Source of the DNA: Formosa sp. L2A11
GTDB taxonomy: Bacteria > Bacteroidota > Bacteroidia > Flavobacteriales > Flavobacteriaceae
DNA length: 64,000 nt
Direction: 5' to 3'
Assembly: GCF_009796865.1 (NCBI RefSeq)
Contig: NZ_CP047028.1
Span: 2,294,001-2,358,000, forward strand
Position 1 is the first letter of the stretch; each line of letters begins with the position of its first letter. Below the pieces are notes generated by a model. That model made no database searches, was not told where the DNA came from, and saw only the letters and a program-made list of their open reading frames with translations. The translations under genes were made by a program, and so were the position numbers. This document shows, piece after piece, positions 18,346 through 27,119 of this stretch.

Positions 18346-19152
18346 CTATTCCTTAGAAGCAATCAGTTGTTCTAAAACGGTCTCAACACCAAATTCATCA
18401 TTACTTTTAGTTTCAAAACGCGCCACTTTCTTAACATTCGGGTGTGCATTGGCCATAGCATAACTAAAATAAGCACGCTCAAGCATCTCTAAATCGTTGT
18501 TATAGTCGCCAAACACCATGGTTTCATCTTCAGAGATTCCAAGTTCTTCTTGCACGAGTTTTAAAGCAAATCCTTTATTGGCATCGTGATGAGAAATATC
18601 TAACCAATGTTCTCCAGAAACTTTAATTTGAAGTTCATTCTCTAAATGTTTAACATGCGGATAAATGAACTTTTCAGAATTTTCTGTATGATAAATGGCA
18701 ATCTTTAAAAACTCATCATCGTTAACTTCTGTCAAGTCTTTAACTGTATTAAATTCGGTATAATATTCACTTAAAAGTTTAGGAAAGTGTAAGTCTTGTG
18801 TTTCAATATATGCTTTGTTTTTTCCGCATAACACAATAAAAACATTATCGAGTGTTCTTAGTAAAGGTAAGATGGAGTTGATTTTGTCTTTAGAAAGTAG
18901 CATTTTAGCTAATTCTTGGTCACCACGTCTTGTAATTCCTCCATTCTCTGCTATAATGGTAATCTCATCTTTAATGGTTTCTAGCTTTTCAACAATACTA
19001 AAATATTGTCGGCCACTAGCTGCTATAAAATGAATATTATGAGCTTGAAGTTTCTGAAATAGATTGAAAAAAAGTGGACTTACTTGACTTTTAGAGTTTA
19101 GTAAGGTGCCATCCATATCGGTAACAACTAGTTTCACTTGAGATAATTTCAT
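18346..19152 (-). CDS. Cof-type HAD-IIB phosphatase
   Basis: This 268-residue HAD-family hydrolase has motif I DMDGTLLNS (Asp12 and Asp14), motif II ASGRQYFS near 42, Lys near 195 (NKGFALK) and motif IV GDYNNDLEML near 216. A C2-type cap fills residues 85-190, which places it in the Cof/YidA sugar-phosphate or pyridoxal-phosphate phosphatase group. The substrate is not predictable. It is convergent with the secreted-protein gene, and its upstream side faces the hairpin array at 19240-19672. Confidence 0.93.
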   Translation of the reverse strand: MKLSQVKLVVTDMDGTLLNSKSQVSPLFFNLFQKLQAHNIHFIAASGRQYFSIVEKLETIKDEITIIAENGGITRRGDQELAKMLLSKDKINSILPLLRTLDNVFIVLCGKNKAYIETQDLHFPKLLSEYYTEFNTVKDLTEVNDDEFLKIAIYHTENSEKFIYPHVKHLENELQIKVSGEHWLDISHHDANKGFALKLVQEELGISEDETMVFGDYNNDLEMLERAYFSYAMANAHPNVKKVARFETKSNDEFGVETVLEQLIASKE

Positions 19153-19239
19153 AGTATAATTTTAAGGTATAAAAATACAGATTTATATGATTTTAGCATG
19201 TTAAGGAGCTGTTATTTTCAGTGGATAATTTTTAATCTT

Positions 19240-19672
19240 AAGATTCCTCATGCTTCGGAATGACATTCAATCTCCAATCACGAAACTAATTGTCATGCAG
19301 AGCAAGGCACGCAGCGAAGCATCTCACCAATAGAAACTAAATTAAAACACATCTGGAAATAGATTCCTCCTATCGTCGGAAATCGTAGATTCGACACAGT
19401 CAATGACATTGAAACCAAAAATCATGAAACTGACTGTCATGCAGAACGGAGTGAAGCATCTTTTGAATAGGACTTAAATTAAATTAATAACTTATTGGTA
19501 TAGATTCCTCATGCTTCGGAAATCGTAGATTCGACGCAGTCAATGACATTCAATTTCTAAATATGAAATAAACTGTCATGCAGAACGGAGTGAAGTATCT
19601 TTTGAATAAATTCTAAATAAAGTTAACTAGATATAGATTTCTTCTGCGTTCGGAATGACATTCTACTTTTCT
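19240..19672 (-). repeat. Hairpin repeat array 1 (inverted relative to arrays 2 and 3)
   Basis: This array alternates two hairpin types read here on the minus strand: TGTCATTCCGAC-type (ending GGAGGAATC) and GTCATGCAGAACGGAG-type (ending GAAGCATCT). Two copies of the first type carry a 22-bp insert (at 19381 and 19521) and two lack it (19253, 19651). The same two types form arrays 2 and 3 downstream, in the opposite orientation. The rest of 19153-19921 is AT-rich, with the wzm promoter at its end and no gene. Confidence 0.85.
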
Positions 19673-19894
19673 AGCAAACATGTTATAAAAAGTTTAGTTG
19701 AATGAGCAGCCTGAATAACATTCAATTTGATGTGAATATGATAAAAGCAAACTCTTGATGTAAGGTGCTATTTAATTTCAATAATATAAGGCATATTTAA
19801 TGTGATTTTTCAGCATTTAAACTCAGTAATCACAATACCTTATAACTAAAAACAACTAATCTAAAATCATAATTTATAATTCCGATGCATTTAT

Positions 19895-19902
19895 TATATT
19901 AG
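19895..19902 (+). promoter_or_regulatory. -7-like element of the exporter permease gene
   Basis: TATATTAG inside TTTATTATATTAGC, 19 bp before the TTG start. The same 14 bases occur upstream of the exporter ATPase gene (25761-25775), which suggests co-regulation. Confidence 0.5.
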
Positions 19903-19921
19903 CGCTTCTAAAACCAGACCA

Positions 19922-20803
19922 TTGCAAACATTAAATCAACAAGAACTTCCTTGGCTATATACCATTTCCCCGAAGCGTAAATTAGTAGATCTTAATTTTA
20001 AGGAGATATGGAGGTACAAGGATTTATTATTCTTATTTGTAAAACGTGATATTGTTACGGTATATAAACAGACCATACTTGGACCACTATGGTATTTTAT
20101 TCAGCCGTTGTTTACATCTATAATTTTTACAGTGATCTTTAATAATTTGGCAGCCATTCCTGTAAAGCCAGGCGTACCTGCTTTTTTGTTTAACTTGGCA
20201 GGGATTACTGCATGGAATTATTTTAAAGAATGTCTAACAGGAACTAGCGATACGTTTACAAAAAACCAAGCTATATTCGGGAAAGTTTATTTCCCGCGTG
20301 TGATTATTCCGATGTCTATTGTCGTTTCAAATTTGGTAAAATTTGCCATTCAATTATTGGTATTTATAGGTTTCTACGTGTATTATGTGAGTTTTACCGA
20401 TGCTGCATATGCTGCAAGTCCGCAAATTAGTTTACTACTATTACCCGTTTTGGTGCTTATTATGGGGCTTTTGGGGTTAGGTTTTGGAATGCTTATTTCG
20501 TCTATGACTACTAAATATCGTGATTTAACCTTTTTGGTAACATTCGGAGTGCAGTTGCTTATGTATGGCTCTGCGGTGATGTATCCCTTATCCTTTTTTG
20601 AAGAAAAATTGCCAAGTGTATCTTGGTTAGTCGCTTATAATCCCATGACCATTGTTATTGAAGCATTTCGCCATATTACTTTGGGGGTCGGAGCGATTTC
20701 AACGGTTCAATTAATCTATATTAGTGTTGTAAGTGTCGTTGTCTTTTTGTTAGGCCTTATCGTGTTTAATAGTACGGAGAAGAAGTTTATAGATACCGTT
20801 TAG
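19922..20803 (+). CDS. Polysaccharide ABC exporter permease (Wzm/TagG type)
   Basis: A 293-residue ABC-2 permease with a cytoplasmic N-terminal region (WRYKDLLFLFVKRDIVTVYKQT) and about six membrane segments from residue 50 on. This is the Wzm/KpsM/TagG class that exports undecaprenyl-linked polysaccharides. Its partner ATPase is at 25857, 5 kb away, with an epimerase, two hairpin arrays and an unrelated gene pair between them. Usually the two genes are adjacent. The start is a TTG at 19922; no good ATG is nearby. The promoter shares 14 identical bases with that of the ATPase. Confidence 0.92.
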   Translation: MQTLNQQELPWLYTISPKRKLVDLNFKEIWRYKDLLFLFVKRDIVTVYKQTILGPLWYFIQPLFTSIIFTVIFNNLAAIPVKPGVPAFLFNLAGITAWNYFKECLTGTSDTFTKNQAIFGKVYFPRVIIPMSIVVSNLVKFAIQLLVFIGFYVYYVSFTDAAYAASPQISLLLLPVLVLIMGLLGLGFGMLISSMTTKYRDLTFLVTFGVQLLMYGSAVMYPLSFFEEKLPSVSWLVAYNPMTIVIEAFRHITLGVGAISTVQLIYISVVSVVVFLLGLIVFNSTEKKFIDTV

Positions 20804-20877
20804 TAAATTATTATTTTACGTAAAGGTCTTGTAAAATAGGAGCTAATAAGTTTTTAACCAATAACGAATAACCATTA

Positions 20878-21786
20878 ATGAATACGATACTAGTCACAGG
20901 AGGAGCCGGAAATATAGGAAGCAGTTTAGTTGCTTTACTTGCAAAAGAGCCAGATACCCATGTTGTGATTGTCGATAATTTACAAACAGGATTTGAATCG
21001 CATATCCCTCAATTATCTAATGTATCGTTTGTTCAAGCGAATGTAAATGATTATGATGCTATTGAAGCTGTATTCGATAAGTTTGATATTAATTATGTAT
21101 TTCATTTAGCTGCAGTAGTAGGTGTCGAACGGACTTTGGCTCATCCTATCCAGGTGTTACAAGATATAGAAGGGATTAAAAATATTTTATCATTATCTAA
21201 AGACTCAAGTGTAAAACGTGTGTTTTATTCTAGTTCTTCTGAAGTTTATGGCGAACCTTTCGAGGTGCCTCAGCATGAAAGCACAACACCTTTAAATTCT
21301 AGGTTACCTTATGCTATAGTTAAAAATGTAGGAGAATCTTTCTTTAAATCTTATCAGCAAGAGTTTGGTTTAAATTATACTATTTTTAGATTCTTTAATA
21401 CGTATGGACCACACCAGAGTGATGATTTTGTAGTGCCACGTTTTCTGCATGCAGCTAAAGAAAATCTGCCTATAAAAATAAATGGAGATGGACAGCAAAC
21501 GCGTTCGTTTTGCTATATTAACGATACGGTTTCTACTTGTGTAAATGCCTATAAAAATAATTTGTATGTCAATGATGTGCTGAATGTTGGAAATGCAGAT
21601 GAAATGACCATATTAGATCTTGCAAAACGTATTATTTCTTTTGCCAATTCAAAATCAGAAATTATACATTTGCCCGCTTTACCGGAAGGCGATATGAAAC
21701 GTCGTTGTCCTGATAACACAAAAATGAAAGTGGTTTTAGGTCGTGAACTCATTCGTTTAGAAGAAGGACTGAAATTGATGAGTTAG
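20878..21786 (+). CDS. NAD-dependent sugar-nucleotide epimerase/dehydratase (intact copy)
   Basis: A 302-residue short-chain dehydrogenase of the extended type. The NAD loop GGAGNIG is at residues 8-14, the SSSSEVYGEP block at 118-127, and the catalytic pair is Tyr145 and Lys149 (LPYAIVKN). The C-terminal part has RSFCYINDTV and ends at GLKLMS. UDP-hexose 4-epimerase, UDP-glucuronate decarboxylase and dTDP-hexose reductase all share this fold, so the reaction is open. A close paralogue at 49961-50883 is broken by a frameshift. The gene follows the permease by 74 bp and is probably in its transcript. Confidence 0.88.
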   Translation: MNTILVTGGAGNIGSSLVALLAKEPDTHVVIVDNLQTGFESHIPQLSNVSFVQANVNDYDAIEAVFDKFDINYVFHLAAVVGVERTLAHPIQVLQDIEGIKNILSLSKDSSVKRVFYSSSSEVYGEPFEVPQHESTTPLNSRLPYAIVKNVGESFFKSYQQEFGLNYTIFRFFNTYGPHQSDDFVVPRFLHAAKENLPIKINGDGQQTRSFCYINDTVSTCVNAYKNNLYVNDVLNVGNADEMTILDLAKRIISFANSKSEIIHLPALPEGDMKRRCPDNTKMKVVLGRELIRLEEGLKLMS

Positions 21787-21812
21787 TGTCTCTTTATATC
21801 ATTTCTAGGTTT

Positions 21813-22915
21813 AATGTCATTGACTGCGTCGAATCTACGATTTCCGACAATAGGAGTAATCTCTACTAATAATTTGATTAAGCTTCAATACAAAAGATGC
21901 TTCACTGCGTTGCTCTGCGTTCTGCATGACAGTTCGTTTTATGATTATATATTAAATGTCATTGACTGCGTCGAATCTACGATTTCCGACAAAAGGAGGA
22001 ATCTCTACTAGTAATTTGATTTAGCTTCAATACAAAAGATGCTTCGCTACGTTGCTCTTCGCTCTGTATGACAGTTCGTTTTATGATTATATATTAAATG
22101 TCATTGCGACAAAAGGAGGAATCTCTACTAGTAATTTGATTTAGCTTCAATACAAAAGAAGCTTCACTGCGTTGCTCTCCATTCTGCATGACAGTTCGTT
22201 TTATGATTATATATTAAATGTCATTGACTGCGTCGAATCTACGATTTCCGACAATAGGAGGAATCTCATTTACTATATGTTTTGATTTGAGGTTTTATTG
22301 GTGAGATGCTTCTCTTCGCTCTGTATGACAGTTGGTTTTTTGATTTTGGTTTCAATGTCATTGACTGCGTCGAATCTACGATTTCCGACGATAGGAGGAA
22401 TCTCTACTAATAATTTGATTTAGCTTCAATACAAAAGATGCTTCACTTCGTTGCTCTTCGTTCTGCATGACAGTTGGTTTTATGATTATGGGTTTTATTG
22501 TTGAGATGCTTCACTGCGTTCTGCATGACAGTTGGTTTTATGATTATGGGTTTTATTGTTGAGATACTTCGCTGCGTTGCTCTTCGCTCTGCATGACAGT
22601 TGGTTTTATGATTATGGGTTTTATTGTTGAGATGCTTCACTGCGTTCTGCATGACAGATGATTTCATGATTGAGGTTTTGTTCGTGAGATACTTCGCTTC
22701 GTTGCTCTTCGTTCTGCATGACAGTTGGTTTTATGATTATGGGTTTTATTGTTGAGATGCTTCACTGCGTTCTGCATGACAGATGATTTCATGATTGAGG
22801 TTTTGTTCGTGAGATACTTCGCTGCGTTGCTCTTCGCTCTGTATGACAGTTGGTTTTGTGATTTGTGGTTTTATTGGTGAGATGCTTTACTTTGTTTTGC
22901 ATGACAACTGGTTTG
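21813..22915 (+). repeat. Hairpin repeat array 2 (142-bp and shorter tandem units)
   Basis: The left part is built of 142-bp units beginning AATGTCATT at 21813, 21955, 22097, 22217 and 22354; the 22097 unit is 120 bp because it lacks a 22-bp segment. Each unit pairs a TGTCATT...GGAGGAATC element with a GAGATGCTTCxCTGCG...GCATGACAG element, making an imperfect palindrome bounded by TGTCAT and ATGACA. From about 22490 on, only the second element repeats, at roughly 57- and 70-bp spacing. Short open frames here are repeat translations and not genes. Confidence 0.9.
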
Positions 22916-22916
22916 A

Positions 22917-22949
22917 TTTAAAAAAAAATCCTCGGGGGACGAGGATTTT
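22917..22949 (-). terminator. Terminator of the 22969-23718 gene
   Basis: Perfect 10-bp stem AAAATCCTCG / CGAGGATTTT (22925-22934, 22940-22949) with a 5-nt loop, followed on the minus strand by a run of T. It lies just after the gene and at the edge of array 2. Confidence 0.85.
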
Positions 22950-22968
22950 AAAAAGGGATATACCTTGT

Positions 22969-23718
22969 TTACAATACTTCAATAAGTTGTAAGACATTAA
23001 AGGCTCCATTTTTTAAGGGGTATTGGGTGTTGTTTACATCTTGATAGAATGTAATCTTAAAAAAATAAAATGGGGTTCCAGTGCCTGTGGGCGTGGTTGC
23101 GGGCGTTAACGTTAAGGGCGCTGCTGTGTTGTTAATTACTAAATTTACAGTAGGGCTGACTTGTAAATTTGAAGTGTTATCACTGAAATTCAGGTTTAAG
23201 AAGCCTGCGTTAAAACTCACATGTGTTGCTCCGCTTGGACTGTTTAATTGCTGCGAGGGTATAAAATTAGGTATACTAATTTCGCCAGTCGTAGTATCTA
23301 ATGTAAACGCTTCAAGTAAAACACTGTTTAAAAGCGCATTGTTGTTAAAGTCGAATCCCTTAATGGCATCTTTACCATCGGTAGTTGTGATTCCGATACT
23401 TACTTTTCGTTGCCCCCTTGCTGAAGTTAAGTCGGCATTCTTCACGCGACTCATCACTTGTGTTAATCTGGATGTCATCCGGTTATCTTTAGCATCTGTT
23501 AACAAGGCTGTAATGGCGTGCCGCAGTTGCTTTCCGGACGTTGCCGATTGGGCGAATTCGGTATTGTTTTCTCGTGTTCGCACAAATGCAGGGTCGTTTA
23601 ATATGCGGTCTTTGCTAACGCCGCCTTTAGACCGGATGTAGTATCCGTCTTCTCCTTTATAGAAGGTTACCTCTCCGATAGAGCCTTCTACATTAAATAA
23701 TGATTTGTATTTTGCCAT
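22969..23718 (-). CDS. Conserved hypothetical protein, possible DUF6266-like
   Basis: This 249-residue protein is of unknown function. The start MAKYKSLFNVEG is chosen over an in-frame ATG 18 codons upstream because it fits the family-like N terminus. The first part has GSIGEVTFYKGEDGYYIRSK and then DPAFVRTREN; the pattern of a short glycine-rich strand pair followed by R-rich helices recalls the DUF6266 family of Bacteroidota, but that link is from memory and weak. Residues about 150-249 look like beta-strand repeats with many Asn, Thr and Pro. No signal peptide or membrane segment. It is divergent from the HTH gene at 24543 across an 824-bp region with phased repeats, and it has a strong terminator. 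Confidence 0.65.
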   Translation of the reverse strand: MAKYKSLFNVEGSIGEVTFYKGEDGYYIRSKGGVSKDRILNDPAFVRTRENNTEFAQSATSGKQLRHAITALLTDAKDNRMTSRLTQVMSRVKNADLTSARGQRKVSIGITTTDGKDAIKGFDFNNNALLNSVLLEAFTLDTTTGEISIPNFIPSQQLNSPSGATHVSFNAGFLNLNFSDNTSNLQVSPTVNLVINNTAAPLTLTPATTPTGTGTPFYFFKITFYQDVNNTQYPLKNGAFNVLQLIEVL

Positions 23719-23955
23719 GATCTTATAGAATTTATGCAGGTTATAACTGTTGAATTTTAGCCACAAACCCAAGCGTGATTTTAGCTGTTTTGTGCATTTC
23801 GGTGTGCTACAACCTGCGGTTAAAACTTATGATCTATAAAGCTATGTAGGTTCCCGGGATGCGTAAGGCTAATGCTTACATGTTATTCAACACTACATGG
23901 ATTTATGGGATCTCTTAGTTCTAAATTACAACGAGAGCTTTATTGTTTTTTACAA

Positions 23956-24033
23956 GGTTCCTGAAAGTTCCTAAAATTTCTTATTTCGTATTAGAATTTC
24001 CTCTATCTTCCAATTTATTCCTGTTTTTTCCAC
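23956..24033. promoter_or_regulatory. TTCC motifs with exact 10-bp spacing
   Basis: TTCC begins at 23958, 23968, 23998, 24008, 24018 and 24028, and TTCT at 23978; only the 23988 position is missing. All starts are in one 10-bp register, which puts them on one face of the DNA helix. Read on the minus strand these are GGAA motifs upstream of the 22969-23718 gene. Confidence 0.6.
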
Positions 24034-24085
24034 ATTTTGACAGGCTGTGGCCTATAGATTTTCATATACTCCCCATAAGGTATCC

Positions 24086-24118
24086 ATGGCTTTGGTATGG
24101 CTTTGATATGGCGTACCT
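24086..24118. repeat. Three ATGGC repeats at 11-bp spacing
   Basis: ATGGCTTTGGT, ATGGCTTTGAT and ATGGCGTACCT begin at 24086, 24097 and 24108. They lie 55 bp from the TTCC series in the same control region. Confidence 0.6.
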
Positions 24119-24542
24119 GTAGTAAAGCCTTGATGTATTATTTTAGCCTTTTTTTTAAAACGGTGTCTCTCAGATGCTTTATTATAGCGTTTAGGTCAGT
24201 GATATAGCTGATTTAGTGGCGATGGAGCTACCGACTTTTTTAAGTGTATTGTAGGATTAAAATGCATTTTATTGCAAGTATTTACTTCGTTTTTTTATTT
24301 ATGGCACTTTTATTGTGTTGAAAAAAATAATAATCGTCTTATTATGAGCGTGTTGTGGGTTTAGGTCTTCATAGCCTACAGACGTTTTTCCTCACTTGAA
24401 TTTGCATTAGTTCATTTTCTCTTTTTATTGGGTTGTGATGTTTTACTTTCAGTGGAGTTGGTGGTTCATATTAGAGGTTATTTCGTTAAAATATAATAAT
24501 ACATGGCAATGGTATAAAGTGTTATACAGAATGGGATATCGT

Positions 24543-24755
24543 ATGTTTTTAAATAGTAATGATGTTGCAATCCTTATGGGGGTTTGTAACAAAACGGCTA
24601 AGCGATACATACAAGATATTCGTCAGGAATATAATATTGTTAATCGAAAACAGGTTACTATTCGGGAGTATAGTGAGTATTTTAAAGTGCCTTATGATGA
24701 TGTGTTACGGGCTTTGCTTAGTCGGGTGGTTAATGGTAAGTTGGTGAAATGGTGA
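24543..24755 (+). CDS. Small helix-turn-helix protein
   Basis: A 70-residue protein starting MFLNSNDVAILMGVCNKTAK; the helix-turn-helix spans about residues 4-26, in the style of MerR/excisionase-type DNA-binding domains, and a second helical part (TIREYSEYFKVPYDDVLRAL) follows. The frame continues upstream to 24435, but the earlier codons give an unlikely Trp/Tyr-rich stretch, so the ATG at 24543 is preferred (an ATG at 24531 is possible). Divergent from the hypothetical gene at 22969; it may bind the phased repeats between them, but that is a guess from position. Function is not established. Confidence 0.6.
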   Translation: MFLNSNDVAILMGVCNKTAKRYIQDIRQEYNIVNRKQVTIREYSEYFKVPYDDVLRALLSRVVNGKLVKW

Positions 24756-24799
24756 GAGGGTGAGTGGTGAATTGTGAATGGTTCTAAGTGATTTGGGTT

Positions 24800-25690
24800 C
24801 TATTTGTGAGATGCTTCGCTGCGTGCCTTGCTCTGCATGACAGTACATTTTATGATTTGGTTTCTGTTGGTGAGATGCTTCGCTGCGTGCCTTGCTCTGT
24901 ATGACAGTTGTGATTGTGATTTGGTTTCTGTTGGTGAGATGCTTCGCTGCGTGCCTTGCTCTGTATGACAGTTGTGATTGTGATTTTGGTTTCAATGTCA
25001 TTGACTGCGTCGAATCTACGATTTCCGACGGTAGGAGGAATCTATTTCTAGATGTGTTTAAATTGTGGTTCTATAGGAGAGATGCTTCACTGCGTTCTGC
25101 ATGACAGTTGTGATTGTGATTTTGGGGGCAATGTCATTCCGACGGTAGGAGGAATCTTATTTACTAGATATGTTTTAATTGTGGTTTTATTCGAGAGATG
25201 CTTCGCTGCGCTCTGCATGACAGTCGGTTTCATGATTTAGGTTCTATAGGAGAGATACTTCGCTGCGTTGCTCTTCGTTCTGTATGACAGTTGGTTTCAT
25301 GATTTGAGGTTTTATTGGTGAGATGCTTCGCTGCGTGCCTTGCTCTGCATGACAGTTGGTTTTGTGATTTAGTTTCTATTGTTGAGATGCTTCACTGCGT
25401 TCTGCATGACAGATGATTTCATGATTGAGGTTTTGTTCGTGAGATACTTCGCTGCGTTGCTCTTCGCTCTGTATGACAGTTGGTTTTGTGATTTGTGGTT
25501 TTGTTGGTGAGATGCTTCGATGCGTGCCTTGCTCTGCATGACAGTACATTTCATGATTTAGTTTCTATTGGTGAGATGCTTCACTGCGTTGCTCTCCATT
25601 CTGCATGACAGTTCGTTTCGTGATTTAGAGTCTTAATGTTATTGACTGCGTCGAATCTACGATTTCCGGCAATAGGAGGAATCCATAAAA
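24800..25690 (+). repeat. Hairpin repeat array 3
   Basis: Same elements and orientation as array 2. It begins with 64-bp units of the form GAGATGCTTCGCTGCGTGCC...GCATGACAG and includes copies of the TGTCATT...GGAGGAATC element with the 22-bp insert (24994, 25634) and without it (25130). Arrays 2 and 3 enclose the two-gene module. The remaining part of 25691-25856 holds only the exporter ATPase promoter. Confidence 0.88.
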
Positions 25691-25766
25691 CGGAGATATT
25701 TAACTCTTCTATTTCTGTAGCTCCCAATTAATAATAATTCAAAACTTTTAAGTCGTATGCTTTTAT

Positions 25767-25774
25767 TATATTAG
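25767..25774 (+). promoter_or_regulatory. -7-like element of the exporter ATPase gene
   Basis: TATATTAG, part of TTTATTATATTAGC, identical to the box upstream of the permease gene at 19895. It lies 82 bp before the ATG. Confidence 0.5.
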
Positions 25775-25856
25775 CCCATTATTTTGGTATACGGACTGCT
25801 ATGGTCTGTGAAGGCTAGTAACCGACCAAAATCATGCAACCAACCATAAGTCATTC

Positions 25857-27119
25857 ATGATTATCCTTAAAGCAGAAAATATTAGTAAGCAATACCGCCT
25901 AGGATTGATAGGTACAGGTACTATTAGTCACGATTTAAACCGTTGGTGGCATCGTATTCGTGGTAAGGAAGATCCATATTTAAAGATCGGAGAAGTTAAC
26001 GATCGTAGTAGTAAAGGTAAGAGTGCATATGCTTGGGCACTTAAAGATATTAATTTTGAAGTGCAACAAGGCGAAGTCTTAGGAATCATTGGTAAAAACG
26101 GTGCAGGAAAATCGACTTTACTTAAAATATTATCACGTGTAACCAGTCCTACCACAGGAGAAATCAAAACCCGTGGCCGTATTGCTAGTTTATTAGAAGT
26201 GGGGACGGGGTTTCATCCGGAATTAACGGGGCGTGAAAATATGTACCTTAATGGGGCGATTTTAGGGATGACCAAAGCCGAAATAAAAGCTAAAGAGCAA
26301 GAGATTATTGAGTTTTCAGGTTGTGAGCGCTATGTAGATACACCAACAAAACGTTACTCTTCGGGTATGCGTGTGCGTTTGGCTTTCGCTGTGGCTGCAT
26401 TTTTAGAACCTGATATTTTAGTCATTGATGAGGTGTTGGCTGTTGGTGATGCGGAATTTCAGAAAAAGGCTATTGGGAAAATGCAAGACATCTCTAAAGG
26501 GGATGGTAGAACGGTATTGTTTGTAAGCCATAATATGGCGGCTGTAAAGAGTTTATGTGCACGTGCTATTGTTTTAGAAAACGGAACGTCTGTTTTTGAA
26601 GGCGGAACGGATGAGGCTGTCAGTTTTTATTTAAATTTAGGAAATACAAAGGGCAGTGAAACTCTTCGTTATTTTAATGAAGAAGACTTTGAAAAACAAT
26701 CTTTTTTAATAGAATCTGTGGGATTGAAAGGGGAACATAAAAATTATAATGATCCTCTTACTAGAGAAGATGATTTAATTATAAATTTGACGTTGATTAA
26801 ACATACATTAGAGGAGTTAGTTGTAGTCTTTAGATTTAAAGATGATGAAGGTAATATTATGTTTGTAACAAATTCTGATGATGCACAAATGAATTTAAAA
26901 AAAGAAGGAAAGCAATTGGTAACAATGCATTTGCCTAATTTCTTTTTTAATGAAGGAAACTTTAGTGTAGATATTATGATTACGAACGGAAAAAAGCAAT
27001 TGTTTTTTGAACCTGATAGTGTACAATTTACGATGCTTCAGGAAACAAAGGAATTAGGAGGATGGATGGGAAGATCACCAGGTTTTTTAAAACCTATATT
27101 TAAATGGGATGTTAAATAA
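25857..27119 (+). CDS. Polysaccharide ABC exporter ATPase with C-terminal domain (Wzt type)
   Basis: This 420-residue protein has an ATPase domain (residues 1-255) with Walker A GKNGAGKST at 79-87, signature YSSGMRVRLAF near 168, and Walker B ILVIDEVLAVGD near 185. A C-terminal domain of about 165 residues follows, with predicted beta-strands, as in Wzt proteins that bind the modified end of the O-antigen to be exported. This suggests export of a finished, capped chain. Its permease partner is at 19922. It opens a dense plus-strand operon and overlaps the sulfotransferase gene by 11 bp. Confidence 0.93.
   Translation: MIILKAENISKQYRLGLIGTGTISHDLNRWWHRIRGKEDPYLKIGEVNDRSSKGKSAYAWALKDINFEVQQGEVLGIIGKNGAGKSTLLKILSRVTSPTTGEIKTRGRIASLLEVGTGFHPELTGRENMYLNGAILGMTKAEIKAKEQEIIEFSGCERYVDTPTKRYSSGMRVRLAFAVAAFLEPDILVIDEVLAVGDAEFQKKAIGKMQDISKGDGRTVLFVSHNMAAVKSLCARAIVLENGTSVFEGGTDEAVSFYLNLGNTKGSETLRYFNEEDFEKQSFLIESVGLKGEHKNYNDPLTREDDLIINLTLIKHTLEELVVVFRFKDDEGNIMFVTNSDDAQMNLKKEGKQLVTMHLPNFFFNEGNFSVDIMITNGKKQLFFEPDSVQFTMLQETKELGGWMGRSPGFLKPIFKWDVK

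Larger units (their letters stand above)
23719..24542. other. 824-bp intergenic control region between divergent genes
   Basis: No protein or known RNA gene was seen in this stretch. It holds a 7-bp inverted repeat GCAGGTT (23736) / AACCTGC (23811), the 10-bp phased TTCC series (23958-24031) and the 11-bp ATGGC series (24086-24112). By eye it is less AT-rich than the flanking intergenic DNA. Confidence 0.6.

Noticed and set aside
22443..25560. Open frames of 60-100 codons in arrays 2 and 3 (both strands)
   Set aside because: They are translations of hairpin repeats, with internal repeats such as MQNAVKHLNNKTHNHKTNCH. No start context or family match.
21813..25690. CRISPR array
   Set aside because: Spacing is near 142, 57-70 or 64 bp, the repeat units themselves vary, inter-repeat sequences are alike rather than unique, and no cas gene is near.
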